64,000 nt of DNA. Origin: an uncultured Sphingomonadaceae bacterium. Its GTDB lineage: Bacteria > Pseudomonadota > Alphaproteobacteria > Sphingomonadales > Sphingomonadaceae. The stretch's first letter is position 1. Every line of letters starts with the position of its first letter. Below the pieces are notes generated by a model. That model searched no databases. It saw only the letters and a program-made list of their open reading frames with translations, and was not told the DNA's origin. Both the position numbers and the translations under genes were made by a program. The DNA is taken from the NCBI GenBank assembly GCA_947504025.1, contig CANNFX010000001.1, positions 719,501-783,500 of the forward strand, written 5' to 3'. Below are positions 33,568 through 43,539 of the stretch, one piece after another.

Positions 33568-34410
33568 TTGCTAAAGGTTAAATCTGAAAACCGTGCTTTC
33601 GGCGGGGTCCAAGGAGTTTACTCCCATACCTCGGCCGAAACTGGCACCGATATGACCTTTGCAGCCTATGTGCCGCCGCATGAGCGGGGCGCGAAATTAC
33701 CAGTGTTGTGGTTCTTATCTGGCCTCACCTGCACCCACGCTAATGTCATGGAGAAGGGTGACTATCGCGCCGCCTGCGCCGAACATGGCGTCATTTTAGT
33801 GGCTCCCGACACGTCTCCACGGGGCGATAATGTCGCGGATGACGACGAGTTTGATTTCGGTAAAGGCGCAGGCTTTTACGTCGATGCGACCGAGCAACCT
33901 TGGGCAAAACACTACCGAATGCGCAGCTATATCGAACGCGAGCTTCCGGCACTGATCGCCTCGAGCTTCCCTGCCGACATGTCGCATCAAGGGATCACCG
34001 GCCATTCGATGGGCGGTCACGGAGCGCTGACCATGGCGCTGCGGAACCCTGATCGCTTCAAATCAGTGAGCGCCTTCGCTCCGATTGCCAGTCCACTAAA
34101 CTGTCCATGGGGCGAAAAGGCTCTGGCCGGCTATCTCGGGCCGGACCGCGATACATGGCGCGAATATGATGCCTGCGCGATGATCAATGAGGGCACAAAA
34201 TTGCCAAACTTGTTGATCGATCAAGGTACCGGTGATGACTTCCTGAAAGACCAGCTAAAGACCGGCCTGCTCGCCCTCGCTTGCAAAAAGGCCGGAATCC
34301 CGGCCACGATCCGGATGCAAGAGGGGTATGACCATTCTTATTACTTCATTGCGACCTTCATGGCCGACCATATAAAATGGCATGCGGAACGTTTGAGGCG
34401 TCCCGTTTGA
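33568..34410 (+). CDS. frmB: S-formylglutathione hydrolase
   Basis: A 280-residue alpha/beta hydrolase releasing formate from S-formylglutathione. The nucleophile is in GHSMGGHGALTMAL, the Cys-containing LSGLTCTHANVMEKG is typical, and the C-terminal EGYDHSYYFIATF has the catalytic His. The TTG at 33568 gives the normal N-terminus (LKVKSENRAFGGVQGVY). It completes the two-step formaldehyde-to-formate route with frmA. Confidence 0.92.
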   Translation: MLKVKSENRAFGGVQGVYSHTSAETGTDMTFAAYVPPHERGAKLPVLWFLSGLTCTHANVMEKGDYRAACAEHGVILVAPDTSPRGDNVADDDEFDFGKGAGFYVDATEQPWAKHYRMRSYIERELPALIASSFPADMSHQGITGHSMGGHGALTMALRNPDRFKSVSAFAPIASPLNCPWGEKALAGYLGPDRDTWREYDACAMINEGTKLPNLLIDQGTGDDFLKDQLKTGLLALACKKAGIPATIRMQEGYDHSYYFIATFMADHIKWHAERLRRPV

Positions 34411-34505
34411 CGCGGTGCGCTTCGCGGCAGTAAATTCCTTGGCGCCCGAAAAATGTTCGAATACACCGCACCCCCAACACCGATGTCAGTAGGAAATGAC
34501 CAACG

Positions 34506-35291
34506 ATGATTACCTTGCTCTCTCCTGCCAAAAAGCTGAATTTCGATCCTCTAGAGACCCAACTTGAGATCACTCGCCCCCGCCTTGCCAAAGACATCCG
34601 CGAGATTGCAGGCGTCGCCAAGCAACAATCAGCGGCCGACCTCAAGCAGCTCATGCACATTTCAGACAAGCTGGCCGAGCTCAATGCGGAGCGGTTTAGG
34701 GCATTTGATATCGATGGACGCAGCAACTTTACCAAGCCTGCCGGGCTGACTTTCGACGGCGATGTCTATTGGGGACTTGAAGCGAAGAGCATGGACGATG
34801 GCACGCTGGCCTATGCGCAGGACCATTTGCGCATTCTGTCCGGCCTATATGGTCTGCTGCGTCCGATGGATGCAATCCAGCCTTATCGCCTTGAAATGGG
34901 GACAAGGATGGAAAACCCGCGAGGCAAATCACTCTACGATTTCTGGGGCAGCCGGATCAGCGAAACGTTGGACAGCGACCTTGCCGCACATACCGATCGC
35001 ACCATTGTGAACCTTGCCTCCAACGAGTATTTCAAGGCGGTAGATACGAGCGCTCTTCCCTCACCAATTGTCACAGCAACGTTCCTAAACGTGAAGGATG
35101 GTGAAGCTCGCCGGCTCATGTACCACGTGAAATTCGCGCGCGGATTAATGGCCCGCTGGATCATGGAAAACCGTCTCGACCGTGCAGACGGTCTCAGGGA
35201 CTTTAATGCCGAAGGCTATGCCTTCGATGCCAAAGCCTCAACCGAGACCGAACTTGTATTTACCCGCAAGCAGCCGCCGGTGAAAAAGTAG
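34506..35291 (+). CDS. yaaA: Peroxide stress protein YaaA
   Basis: A 261-residue YaaA/DUF328 protein. MITLLSPAKKLNFDP at the start, AGLTFDGDVYWGLEA, DHLRILSGLYGLLRPMDAIQPYRLEMGT and NLASNEYFKAV are family signatures. In E. coli YaaA lowers intracellular iron during peroxide stress. It stands alone after the formaldehyde operon. The 180 bases to the next stop hold nothing clear. Confidence 0.92.
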   Translation: MITLLSPAKKLNFDPLETQLEITRPRLAKDIREIAGVAKQQSAADLKQLMHISDKLAELNAERFRAFDIDGRSNFTKPAGLTFDGDVYWGLEAKSMDDGTLAYAQDHLRILSGLYGLLRPMDAIQPYRLEMGTRMENPRGKSLYDFWGSRISETLDSDLAAHTDRTIVNLASNEYFKAVDTSALPSPIVTATFLNVKDGEARRLMYHVKFARGLMARWIMENRLDRADGLRDFNAEGYAFDAKASTETELVFTRKQPPVKK

Positions 35292-35469
35292 GGAGCTTAT
35301 TCACCGGCATCCCGCAGCGATCCGAATGCGGGCGGCCATTCTTTCTAATCGTCAATTGCCTGCATCTATTCCACGCGGATACCAGGTGAGATGTGTCACT
35401 TATGGAACCGTCAGAATCCTGTAAATCCAACAGGCGCGTCGCCAAAACACGCCTCTTTGCGAGCGCAAC

Positions 35470-36060
35470 CTAGTGGCTCACCTCAAACACCGCATATTCG
35501 GCGCGCCAGCTGACTCCCGCGCTGCCAATCGGGCGGTCATTTGCGAAGAACCATTCATGATTGATGCTCACCCCCATTGTTGCTGCCAATTCGCGGAAGT
35601 CCGTTACGGTTACGTGATGAATATTCTGTGTTTCGTACCAAGTCACTGGCAGGTGATTGGTCACCGGCATCCTCCCTTTGAACAGCAATGCCGAGCGCAT
35701 CCGCCAATGGGCGAAATTGGGGAAGCTGACGAAGGCCCGTTGGCCAACACGAAGAAGCTCCATAAGCATCCGATCAGGTCGCTCGGCAGTCTGCAAGGTC
35801 TGGCTTAGGATCGCGTAGTCGAACGCTCCATCGGGATAGAACCCCAAGTCGCGGTCGGCGTCACCTTGCACCACCGAGAGACCGCGTGAGACACAGCGTT
35901 CGACGCATTCGGGGTCGATCTCGATCCCGCGGGCATCGACCTGCTTTTCGTCGCGAAGGGCGGCCATCAACGCACCATCGCCGCAACCGACATCAAGCGC
36001 TCGACTGCCAGGTTCGACATGGTCGAGAATGACTGCGAGATCGGGACGGAGTTTTGTCAT
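35470..36060 (-). CDS. metW: MetW, partner of homoserine acetyltransferase
   Basis: A 196-residue methyltransferase-fold protein: ALDVGCGDGALMAALRDEKQVDARGIEID (SAM site), YAILSQTLQTAERPDRMLMELLRVGQRAFVSFPNFAHWRMR and PVTWYETQNIHHVT are the MetW signatures. MetW acts with MetX in methionine synthesis. It overlaps the GNAT gene by four bases, and all three genes from metX form one operon. Confidence 0.92.
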   Translation of the reverse strand: MTKLRPDLAVILDHVEPGSRALDVGCGDGALMAALRDEKQVDARGIEIDPECVERCVSRGLSVVQGDADRDLGFYPDGAFDYAILSQTLQTAERPDRMLMELLRVGQRAFVSFPNFAHWRMRSALLFKGRMPVTNHLPVTWYETQNIHHVTVTDFRELAATMGVSINHEWFFANDRPIGSAGVSWRAEYAVFEVSH

Positions 36061-36491
36061 ATCGAAGTGATATCCGGAATAACACGTTCCATCGCACGCT
36101 CAGGTTCTGCCAGCGGCTTCCAGCCCAGTTTTGCGTAAACACCGTGCGCATCCAGCGTTCCAAGGGTCCATCGGCGCAACCCCTGAAGTCTGGCATGATC
36201 GTGTAAGGCCTCAACCATCGCAAGCGAGATGCCTTTGCCGCGATGTTCCTCCAACACGTAAACATCCGCTAGATGGGCGAAGGTGGCGTAGTCCGTTATG
36301 ACGCGGGCCATCGCAATCTGCACACCATCAAAAAAGACCGCAACAGCGAAGCTGTTAGCAATCGCCCTCTTTACTACCTCAACACGAATTCCAGGGGACC
36401 AATAGGAGTGCGTCAAATACGCATGCGCCGCCACCGCATCAATTTCTGACTGATCGAGGGTCAATGAATAGTCCGGCGGCAATATACTCAT
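36057..36491 (-). CDS. GNAT N-acetyltransferase
   Basis: A 144-residue GNAT protein. The acetyl-CoA loop is [25 protein letters not shown] (RxxGxG/A variant), followed by [18 protein letters not shown]. It sits between metX and metW with four-base overlaps on both sides, which ties it firmly to the operon. The substrate is unknown; a methionine-pathway intermediate is only a guess. Confidence 0.88.
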   Translation of the reverse strand: MSILPPDYSLTLDQSEIDAVAAHAYLTHSYWSPGIRVEVVKRAIANSFAVAVFFDGVQIAMARVITDYATFAHLADVYVLEEHRGKGISLAMVEALHDHARLQGLRRWTLGTLDAHGVYAKLGWKPLAEPERAMERVIPDITSI

Positions 36492-37585
36492 CCCAAAAAC
36501 CCCTTCACCACTCTGTCGAGCGCGGGGACATCGAGCAGAAAGCTGTCATGGCCGTAAGGCGCGGATAGCTCGACGAAGCTAACCGGTGCGCCCGCTGCGT
36601 TAAGGGCATGAACAACGTGGCGGCTCTCTGCAGTGGGATAGAGCCAATCAGTGTCAAAGCTGATCAGGCAGAAGCGCGCCTTTGTATCGGCAAAAGCCTC
36701 CGCCAACATACCACCGTGTTCCTCCGCCAAATCGAAATAATCCATCGCGCGGGTGATATACAGATAGCTGTTGGCATCAAACCTGCCGGTGAAGGCTAAC
36801 CCTTGATGACGCAGATAACTTTCAACCTGAAAGTCTGCATCAAAACCGAAGCTTTTTGCGTCGCGGTCCTGCAGGCGGCGGCCGAATTTCTCAGTTAAGC
36901 CCTCCTCGGAAAGATACGTAATATGCGCAGCCATCCGCGCGACTGACAGGCCGGCACCGGGGCTGGCACCAGTCGCGTAATAGTCGCCGCCATTCCACGC
37001 CGGGTCTGCCATGATCGCCTGCCGTCCAACCTCGTGAAAGGCGATATTTTGTGCAGAATGGCGCGCGGTCGTAGCAATCGCCAGCACCCTTTCTGCTCGG
37101 TCGGGGAAATTCGCCGCCATGCTGAGCGCCTGCATCCCGCCCATTGAGCCGCCAACAACAGCGTGCAATTTCTCGATCCCGAGCGCGTCAAGCAAAGCCG
37201 CGAGACCGCGAACCATGTCGCGGATTGTGATGACTGGGAAACGCATCGCATAGGGTGCGCCGTCCAGCGCGCTACTCGCCGGCCCCGTGCTGCCCATGCA
37301 GCTGCCGATCACATTGGCGCAAATGACATGAAACCTGTTTGTGTCGATAGGCTTGCCCGGGCCAACCATCCGTTCCCACCAGCCGGGTTTTCCGGTCGCG
37401 GGGTGAGCACTGGCGATGTGCTGGTCGCCTGTCAGCGCGTGGCAAATCAGGATCGCATTGCCTTTATCTGCCGTCAATTCGCCATAGGTTTCATAGGCAA
37501 TCACGGCACTATCGAGCACTCGCCCGTTATCCAACCTCAACGGGTCGGGAAGCGTGATGCTCTGCAAAGGTGTGTCCGCGTTCAT
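36488..37585 (-). CDS. metX: Homoserine O-acetyltransferase
   Basis: A 365-residue alpha/beta hydrolase-fold acyltransferase. The start at the ATG at 37585 gives [21 protein letters not shown]; a TTG at 37624 is an alternative. [10 protein letters not shown], then [21 protein letters not shown] with the nucleophile Ser, then FDTDWLYP and GHDSFL supply the catalytic triad. It makes O-acetylhomoserine (or O-succinylhomoserine; the donor cannot be told from sequence alone). Its start is divergent from hisC, 73 bases apart. Confidence 0.92.
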   Translation of the reverse strand: MNADTPLQSITLPDPLRLDNGRVLDSAVIAYETYGELTADKGNAILICHALTGDQHIASAHPATGKPGWWERMVGPGKPIDTNRFHVICANVIGSCMGSTGPASSALDGAPYAMRFPVITIRDMVRGLAALLDALGIEKLHAVVGGSMGGMQALSMAANFPDRAERVLAIATTARHSAQNIAFHEVGRQAIMADPAWNGGDYYATGASPGAGLSVARMAAHITYLSEEGLTEKFGRRLQDRDAKSFGFDADFQVESYLRHQGLAFTGRFDANSYLYITRAMDYFDLAEEHGGMLAEAFADTKARFCLISFDTDWLYPTAESRHVVHALNAAGAPVSFVELSAPYGHDSFLLDVPALDRVVKGFLG

Positions 37586-37658
37586 TTCGCTGGCGGACTT
37601 GGGGTAGGTCAAGCGGGCTGTCAATTGCGCGATTTACGCGGTATGCGCGCCTCCGATC

Positions 37659-38759
37659 ATGGCAGACCATCCAACCATCAAGCCCTGGATAGAGGGCATC
37701 GCCGCATACACCCCTGGCAAGTCGCGTTCCGCAGACGGGCGCGAGCTCATCAAGCTGTCGGCGAATGAGAATCCGTTGGGAAGTTCTCGGGCTGCGTTGG
37801 ACGCGCTATCGAGTGCGCGTGAAGGGGCAGCATATCCTGATCCCGGTGCGCAGAAGTTACGCGAGAAATTGGGCGAGGTTCACAACGTCGACCCTCAGCG
37901 AATTGTCTGCGGCACGGGATCGGATGAACTGCTTAATCTTGCAGCGCAGGCCTATGCAGGTCCGGGCGATGAAGTGCTTTATGTCCGATATGGCTTCGCA
38001 GTGTACGACATCGCAGCAAGGCGCTGCGGTGCCGTGCCAGTGGTGGCGCCCGATGCTGATTACGGCACCGATATTGCCGCCCTGCTCGCTCTGATTACTA
38101 AGAAAACGCGCGTGGTTTTCCTTGCCAATCCGAACAATCCGACCGGCAGTTACATGACCGCTGACGAGGTTTCGGCTCTGCATGATGCTCTGCCCCGCGA
38201 TGTTCTGTTCGTGCTAGATCAAGCCTATGCTGAATATCTGACTGCGGACGAAGACGATCACGGACTCTCTCTCGCAGAAAACAATGACAATGTGCTGGTC
38301 ACCCGCACATTCTCCAAAATCTATGGTCTCGCTGGTGAACGGATCGGCTGGGCAACCGGTGCGCCGCATATCATCGATGCACTCAACCGGATTCGCGGCC
38401 CCTTCAATGTCACTGTTAGCGGCCAACAGGCGGCAATCGCAGCGCTGGGCGATCAAGAATTCGTACGCAGGTCTCGCGAACACAATACCGCGGAGCTGGT
38501 GCGTTTTACCAAAGCTGTGGCTACGCTGGGCAATTACGGTCTGCATCCGCTTCCGAGCAAAGCGAACTTTCTGCTGATTATGTTTGACGGCGCGCTCACA
38601 GCAGAAGCTGCTCACACCGGACTGGCTGAGCGCGGTTACGCCACACGTTGGTTACCGGGTCAGGGCCTACCGCATGGTCTGCGGATCACCATCGGAACCG
38701 CTGAGCAAATGGACGAAATTGCCACCGCTTTGCGCGAAATGGCGGAGACAGCCCAGTGA
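37659..38759 (+). CDS. hisC: Histidinol-phosphate aminotransferase
   Basis: A 366-residue PLP enzyme of fold type [26 protein letters not shown], and [20 protein letters not shown] with the PLP lysine and RIRGPFNVT identify HisC or a close relative. In this bacterial group hisC sits next to tyrA and may also act on arogenate/prephenate. It overlaps tyrA by four bases (GTGA). It is divergent from metX. Confidence 0.9.
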   Translation: MADHPTIKPWIEGIAAYTPGKSRSADGRELIKLSANENPLGSSRAALDALSSAREGAAYPDPGAQKLREKLGEVHNVDPQRIVCGTGSDELLNLAAQAYAGPGDEVLYVRYGFAVYDIAARRCGAVPVVAPDADYGTDIAALLALITKKTRVVFLANPNNPTGSYMTADEVSALHDALPRDVLFVLDQAYAEYLTADEDDHGLSLAENNDNVLVTRTFSKIYGLAGERIGWATGAPHIIDALNRIRGPFNVTVSGQQAAIAALGDQEFVRRSREHNTAELVRFTKAVATLGNYGLHPLPSKANFLLIMFDGALTAEAAHTGLAERGYATRWLPGQGLPHGLRITIGTAEQMDEIATALREMAETAQ

Positions 38760-39658
38760 GCCTAAACAATATTGCGATCATCGGCCTCGGCCTGCTCGGC
38801 GGTTCACTGGGATTGGCAATCAAAGAGCATCTGCCCGCCGCTAAGACAGTCGGTTTCGACCGCGATACCGATGTTCGAAGGCGTGCCGCAGAAATAGGTC
38901 TGGTCGGAACTGTAATGGAAACTGCATCCGAAGCGGTTGCAGATGCCGATCTTGTCATTCTTTGCGTACCCGTCGGCGCCATGGCCGCGGCCGCCACCGA
39001 ACTCGCTGGATCGCTCAAACCCAGCGCAATAGTCAGTGATGTTGGCTCCTCCAAGGCAAGCGTCGGAAAGGCGCTGGCAGAAGCCCTGCCAAGCGCAACG
39101 GTCATTCCTGCACACCCTGTTGCGGGCACAGAACGCAGCGGGCCAGACGCAGGTTTCGCCAGCCTGTTTGATGGCCGCTGGTGCATTCTGACGCCATCCG
39201 ATGGTACCGACGAAACTGCCGTTGCCGAACTTCGCACGTTTTGGGAAACGCTCGGCTCCACTGTTGAAATCATGGATGCCGAGCATCACGATCTGGTGCT
39301 CGCGGTAACCAGCCACATCCCCCACCTCATCGCCTACACTATCGTTGGCACAGCCTCAGATCTTGAAGATGTGACCCAAGGCGAAGTGATCAAATATTCA
39401 GCAGGCGGGTTTCGTGATTTCACCCGAATTGCTGCGTCTGACCCGACAATGTGGCGGGATGTATTCCTCTCCAACCGTGAAGCGGTCTTGGAAGTACTCG
39501 GGCGTTTTTCAGAGGATCTTACTGTTCTGCAAAGGGCAATTCGTTCAGGCGACGGGGACACATTGTTCGACCTGTTCACCCGGACCCGCGACATCCGCCG
39601 TTCGATCATCGACATGGGTCAGGATGACGCCGCGCCCGATTTCGGACGTGAACACTAA
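38756..39658 (+). CDS. tyrA: Prephenate/arogenate dehydrogenase
   Basis: A 300-residue TyrA with a GTG start overlapping hisC. The NAD(P) site is [19 protein letters not shown], then [24 protein letters not shown], and the C-terminal [13 protein letters not shown] with catalytic histidines and [22 protein letters not shown]. It makes the tyrosine precursor; linkage to hisC suggests shared aromatic aminotransfer. Its stop lies in a hairpin with that of convergent plsC. Confidence 0.92.
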   Translation: MSLNNIAIIGLGLLGGSLGLAIKEHLPAAKTVGFDRDTDVRRRAAEIGLVGTVMETASEAVADADLVILCVPVGAMAAAATELAGSLKPSAIVSDVGSSKASVGKALAEALPSATVIPAHPVAGTERSGPDAGFASLFDGRWCILTPSDGTDETAVAELRTFWETLGSTVEIMDAEHHDLVLAVTSHIPHLIAYTIVGTASDLEDVTQGEVIKYSAGGFRDFTRIAASDPTMWRDVFLSNREAVLEVLGRFSEDLTVLQRAIRSGDGDTLFDLFTRTRDIRRSIIDMGQDDAAPDFGREH

Positions 39659-39674
39659 ACTCAATCGTTTAGTG
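39653..39674. terminator. Hairpin spanning both convergent stops
   Basis: CACTAAAC (39653-39660) and GTTTAGTG (39667-39674) are exact 8-bp arms around a six-base loop that holds the plsC stop; the tyrA stop is in the left arm. No U-tract follows, so termination strength is uncertain. Confidence 0.45.
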
Positions 39675-40353
39675 CGTTAATCGCTTCGTGCACCAGTCGC
39701 TCGGCCTCAGCGCGGGGCAAACCAGGCTCGATAGGTTCGCCGAAGCGGATCGTAATAGTGCCAGAACGCTTCCAGAACCGATGATAGAGCTCTCCACTAT
39801 TCACCGCCACAGGGATTACACGCACTCCGATCATTTTATACAGTCCGGCAAAACCGGCTTGTAAATTGGGCCTCGAACCATGTGGTACACGCGTCCCTTC
39901 GGGAAAAATAATCATCGGGCGGCCATCGGCGGCAAAGCCTTTCGCCTCTTTTATCATTCGGCGGAGCATGACGGCTCCTTCATTGCGCGCTACTGCGACC
40001 GATCCATAGGCATTCGCGATCGTTCCCCAGCCAGGAATCCGGTAAAGTTCCTCCTTGGCAAAGGGTACTGGTCCATCAAAAGTATGCGGCAAATCAATCG
40101 CCTCGAAGAAGCTTTCATGTTTGATTGCATAAAGAGCAGCACCCGGAGCGGGTCCGCCTTCCTGAACCACCTTGATACCGAGCAACCACCGACAGCACCA
40201 ACGGTGCCAGTTCGACCATGCATCGGCCGCTGAGCGCGCGATTTGACGGCTGAAAAGGCTGCCCAACCCGCCCAGCAGAACCATGGCAGCCGCCACACTA
40301 TAAAAGACCGGATAGAAGACCAGATTGCGAAGAATCGTAACCAGCATGCTCAT
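39661..40353 (-). CDS. plsC: 1-Acyl-sn-glycerol-3-phosphate acyltransferase
   Basis: A 230-residue PlsC from the ATG at 40353, which overlaps the ydcF-like stop as ATGA. A hydrophobic N-terminus (TILRNLVFYPVFYSVAAAMVLLGGL) anchors it. The active region is AIKHESFFEAID, an HX4E form instead of the common HX4D, followed by VPFAKEEL, and IIFPEGTRVPHG as the phosphate-binding motif. It makes phosphatidic acid for phospholipids. Confidence 0.9.
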   Translation of the reverse strand: MSMLVTILRNLVFYPVFYSVAAAMVLLGGLGSLFSRQIARSAADAWSNWHRWCCRWLLGIKVVQEGGPAPGAALYAIKHESFFEAIDLPHTFDGPVPFAKEELYRIPGWGTIANAYGSVAVARNEGAVMLRRMIKEAKGFAADGRPMIIFPEGTRVPHGSRPNLQAGFAGLYKMIGVRVIPVAVNSGELYHRFWKRSGTITIRFGEPIEPGLPRAEAERLVHEAINALND

Positions 40354-40880
40354 CCCGGCCACCACCGCGACAAAGTGCTGACGATCAATTTGTTATATTC
40401 GAGGAACATCGTGCCGAGCGAAGGCTCCGATGAAACTGCATCCTCGACGATCATGACATCATCCGGCAGTGCACTAACCAACTCTCCGGCAGCGCGGGCC
40501 ATATGCCAATCCGTCGTAACCAAGCGTAGCGAATTTACATCGTGTTGCTTGATCCATGATGCTGTTTCGAGAGCGTTTGTATGGGTGTCGACAGCGGCGA
40601 AACCCAGTGTAACACAGCAGTCCATCTGCTCCATCCCAACGTCATATTCGGCCGCCAGCTCACCAGGCTTCACTTCGGGATCAACACCGGTGATGAGCAT
40701 CTTCTTAGCGAGCCCTTCGTCCAACACCTCCAACCCTCGTGCAATCCGGCCCTTGCCTCCGGTCGGGACGACAACTGCGTCGGTAGGTTCTCCACCAACT
40801 GGCTGCGGCAACGCGAAAATAAACCACGCAAACCCAAGCAGCCAAATCATCAAAATCATGGCGAGACCGCGGCGCATCAT
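40350..40880 (-). CDS. YdcF/ElyC-family protein
   Basis: A 176-residue DUF218-type protein starting at the ATG at 40880 (ATGA overlap with ftsX). One N-terminal transmembrane helix (MILMIWLLGFAWFIFAL) is followed by the domain core DAVVVPTGGKGRIARGLEVL, MLITGVDP, DTHTNALETASWI and LRLVTTDWHMARA. Relatives influence cell-wall polymer handling. It sits between ftsX and plsC in one overlapping transcript. Confidence 0.85.
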   Translation of the reverse strand: MMRRGLAMILMIWLLGFAWFIFALPQPVGGEPTDAVVVPTGGKGRIARGLEVLDEGLAKKMLITGVDPEVKPGELAAEYDVGMEQMDCCVTLGFAAVDTHTNALETASWIKQHDVNSLRLVTTDWHMARAAGELVSALPDDVMIVEDAVSSEPSLGTMFLEYNKLIVSTLSRWWPG

Positions 40881-41809
40881 AGCATTCGCCTCAGTGCTGC
40901 AAGCACCGTTATACGGGCGGTCAGCATAGCCAACAAGACGCCCACGAGCGGGATTGCAACGATCAACACCCAATCAATCCAGCCCAGCCCGCCGCCTGCA
41001 ACCATACCGGACCCAAGTGCGGCAAACCGGTCACCCATCACCATGATTGCAGCCAGACCCAGAGCGAGGCCGACTGCACCACCGACCGCCGCGTCGACCG
41101 CAATTGATCGCTGGAAAATGCGTGCGATCTGACTGTCTGTTCCGCCAAGCAAGTGCACGATTTCAATTGTCTCACTATTGCTGCCAAGCGCGCTACGCGC
41201 TGCCAGCCAAACTGCGGCGGCACTGGTCAACGCCAACAGCACAACCAACCCGATGGCTAGCCACTGCAGCGATGTGATGGCCTCAAACACGGGTCCAAGC
41301 CAACTTGCCTGCGCATCAATACGCGCAGCCGGAGCCGCATCAGCCAACACAACCTTCAGACGATCTAAGCGTTCTTCAGTGACCGGACCCGACATGCGGA
41401 CATCAATCAACGCGGGAACAGGCACAGCTTCATTGTCCGCACCAACACCCAGCCATGGCTCGAGAAGCGCATCCAGCTCTTCCTCGGGCACAAGTCGAAC
41501 TGAAGCCACACCATCAATATCAACGAGGACATCAACCGTAGCGGCAGCTTGACGGGCGCGCTCCGACGGATCTGCCTCCATTATCTGCACAGTCGCACCG
41601 CCGGCCAATTCAGCGCGGGCGGCACCAGCCAAGTTATTCAGCGCTAGACCGCCACCTGCAGCGATTACGGTCAACGCGATCATGATTGCGATGACCCACG
41701 GCATCGGACCGCTTAGCCTTGCCTGCGGGACAAGTTCTGAAGCCTTCTCTCCTTTGAATCTGGCGAGGCCGCGCCGTGTCACGGGTGTGGTGGCCGGTGG
41801 TTTTTTCAT
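40877..41809 (-). CDS. ftsX: Cell division protein FtsX
   Basis: A 310-residue permease-type protein with four transmembrane segments (about IAIMIALTVIAAGGGLAL, WLAIGLVVLLALTSAAAV, AAVGGAVGLALGLAAIMVMG and WVLIVAIPLVGVLLAMLTA) and a periplasmic loop between the first two. With FtsE it activates septal peptidoglycan hydrolases. Four-base overlap with ftsE. Confidence 0.88.
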   Translation of the reverse strand: MKKPPATTPVTRRGLARFKGEKASELVPQARLSGPMPWVIAIMIALTVIAAGGGLALNNLAGAARAELAGGATVQIMEADPSERARQAAATVDVLVDIDGVASVRLVPEEELDALLEPWLGVGADNEAVPVPALIDVRMSGPVTEERLDRLKVVLADAAPAARIDAQASWLGPVFEAITSLQWLAIGLVVLLALTSAAAVWLAARSALGSNSETIEIVHLLGGTDSQIARIFQRSIAVDAAVGGAVGLALGLAAIMVMGDRFAALGSGMVAGGGLGWIDWVLIVAIPLVGVLLAMLTARITVLAALRRML

Positions 41810-42540
41810 GTCGGCCGGCGCCCCACACTGCCGCGTCCTGGCGGATAGCGCAGCATGCCGGTCGGATCGGATAGCCGCCCCTTATCCAACCGCATAATCA
41901 TCGAATCAGGCACCTTTTTCAGCAAGTGCACATCATGGGTGGCGACCACCACGGTAGTGCCAAGCCGGTTGAGCGACTCAAACAGGCGCAGCAGCTTGAG
42001 CGCCATGTCAGGATCGACGTTGCCCGTCGGTTCATCAGCGACCAGCAGTTCAGGGCGCCCGATCACGGCGCGGGCAATCGCAACACGTTGCTGCTCGCCG
42101 CCCGAAAGCGTTGCAGGCCGTGCGTCCGCACGGTGCGTCAGCCCTACCCAGTCGAGCATATCGGCAACCGGTTTGCGCAGATCAGCCTCGGGCACACCAG
42201 AAACGCGCAATGGTAACGCCACATTGTCAAAAGCGGAAAGGTGTTCGACCAACCGGAAATCCTGAAATACCACCCCAAGCCGGCGCCGGAATCCTGGCAA
42301 ACGAGTGCGCGGCATTGTAATGATCTCGGTCCCGAACATACGGATCATCCCGCGTGACGGTCGCTGCGCAAGATACAGCATCTTCAGCAGAGAAGTCTTT
42401 CCTGCACCGCTCGCGCCAGTGAGAAAATAGAAACTGCCCGGGTAAAGCGTGAACGAAACATCGCTCAATACTTCCTTGCCCGAACCATATCTCAACCCAA
42501 CATTGTCGAACTGGACGACATCACCTTCCGCCCCGCTCAT
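41806..42540 (-). CDS. ftsE: Cell division ATP-binding protein FtsE
   Basis: A 244-residue ABC ATPase: Walker A GASGAGKTSLLKML, Q-loop VFQDFRLVEHLSAFDNV, signature LSGGEQQRVAIARA, Walker B LLVADEPTGNVD and the switch ATHD. The RxxGVVFQDFRL pattern suits FtsE. A C-terminal basic tail (PPGRGSVGRRPT) is slightly longer than usual. Its start is divergent from the zinc-ribbon protein gene. Confidence 0.92.
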   Translation of the reverse strand: MSGAEGDVVQFDNVGLRYGSGKEVLSDVSFTLYPGSFYFLTGASGAGKTSLLKMLYLAQRPSRGMIRMFGTEIITMPRTRLPGFRRRLGVVFQDFRLVEHLSAFDNVALPLRVSGVPEADLRKPVADMLDWVGLTHRADARPATLSGGEQQRVAIARAVIGRPELLVADEPTGNVDPDMALKLLRLFESLNRLGTTVVVATHDVHLLKKVPDSMIMRLDKGRLSDPTGMLRYPPGRGSVGRRPT

Positions 42541-42694
42541 GAGGAGAATCGCGTTGGAGCGGAAAAAGAAAGGGTGGCATACATGTCCTGCGCCCTATAG
42601 CTGCGCTTCGCTGGGGAAAAAAGCCACTGCGGGCCTCTACCCACGTTCAAGACGCTTGCTTGCGATTCCATCACACGCCTAAGGTGCCCTCGAT

Positions 42695-43519
42695 ATGATC
42701 ATCGCCTGCCCTGCCTGCGCGACGCGCTACGTCGTCCCCGACAGTGCCATTGGGGTTGAAGGCCGCACTGTGCGGTGTGCGAAATGCCGTCATAGCTGGT
42801 TTCAGGATAACACACCGCTAGATCTGCCGGACGAAACTCCGGTTGAAAATCCTCCGTCGCCCACTGAGACACAGGTTGAGCCGGAACCTGAGATCGCAAC
42901 AGAACCATCGATAGAAGAGCGCCCCGATTCGGTAGTAGAGACCGCATCTGCACGCCCATCAATTGATGTCCGGCCCGAAGTGGACGATGTTGAACCACCC
43001 TTGGCACGTAGCGTTCCGCCGCCGCCTCCGGTCATGGATGCCTACCAAGACGAACATTCTCACTTCGACTCCGAACCTCCGTTCCGCGCACGTCGCAATC
43101 CACTCAAACTATGGACGGCAGCAGCAGCTGTGTTCGCGTTCATCGCACTCGGTACGATTGCAGCAGTCAGCTATTGGGGTCTGCCTGATTGGGTGCCAGT
43201 GAGCCGCCCAACATTTGCAGCTCAACAACCCGATCTTGTGCTCGATTTTCCCGGCGACAAACAAGATCGCCGAACGTTGCCCAATGGTACTGAGTTCTTT
43301 GGTGCCAGCGGTACGGTAACCAATGTTGGCAGAGAAGCTCATGCTCTGCCCCCGATCTTAATCGTCCTGCGCGATGGGCGCGAACGAATCGTCTATGAAT
43401 GGGAGGTCGCTCCGCCACAGGCCAGCCTTGCACCGGGTGAAAGCGTAACAATCAACGAAGCTGTGACTGACGTTCCGCGCTCAGCCAAATTCGCCGATAT
43501 CGGTTGGAAGCCGCAGTAA
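42695..43519 (+). CDS. Zinc-ribbon membrane protein (MJ0042/DUF3426 type)
   Basis: A 274-residue protein. The N-terminal zinc ribbon has two CxxC pairs (MIIACPACATRYVVPDSAIG and VRCAKCRHSWFQ). A Pro/Glu-rich linker (about 50-125), one transmembrane helix (LWTAAAAVFAFIALGTIAAVSYWG) and a periplasmic beta domain (EFFGASGTVTNVGREAHALPPILIVLRDG) follow. This architecture is common beside ftsEX in alphaproteobacteria; its role is unknown. Confidence 0.88.
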   Translation: MIIACPACATRYVVPDSAIGVEGRTVRCAKCRHSWFQDNTPLDLPDETPVENPPSPTETQVEPEPEIATEPSIEERPDSVVETASARPSIDVRPEVDDVEPPLARSVPPPPPVMDAYQDEHSHFDSEPPFRARRNPLKLWTAAAAVFAFIALGTIAAVSYWGLPDWVPVSRPTFAAQQPDLVLDFPGDKQDRRTLPNGTEFFGASGTVTNVGREAHALPPILIVLRDGRERIVYEWEVAPPQASLAPGESVTINEAVTDVPRSAKFADIGWKPQ

Positions 43520-43539
43520 CAACCGGGCGATGCGCCCGC

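Noticed and set aside
35473..35808. Open frame on the plus strand opposite metW
   Set aside because: It is the antisense of clear metW motifs.
37586..37658. SAM riboswitch before metX
   Set aside because: The gap to divergent hisC is only 73 bases and shows no SAM-II-like pseudoknot.
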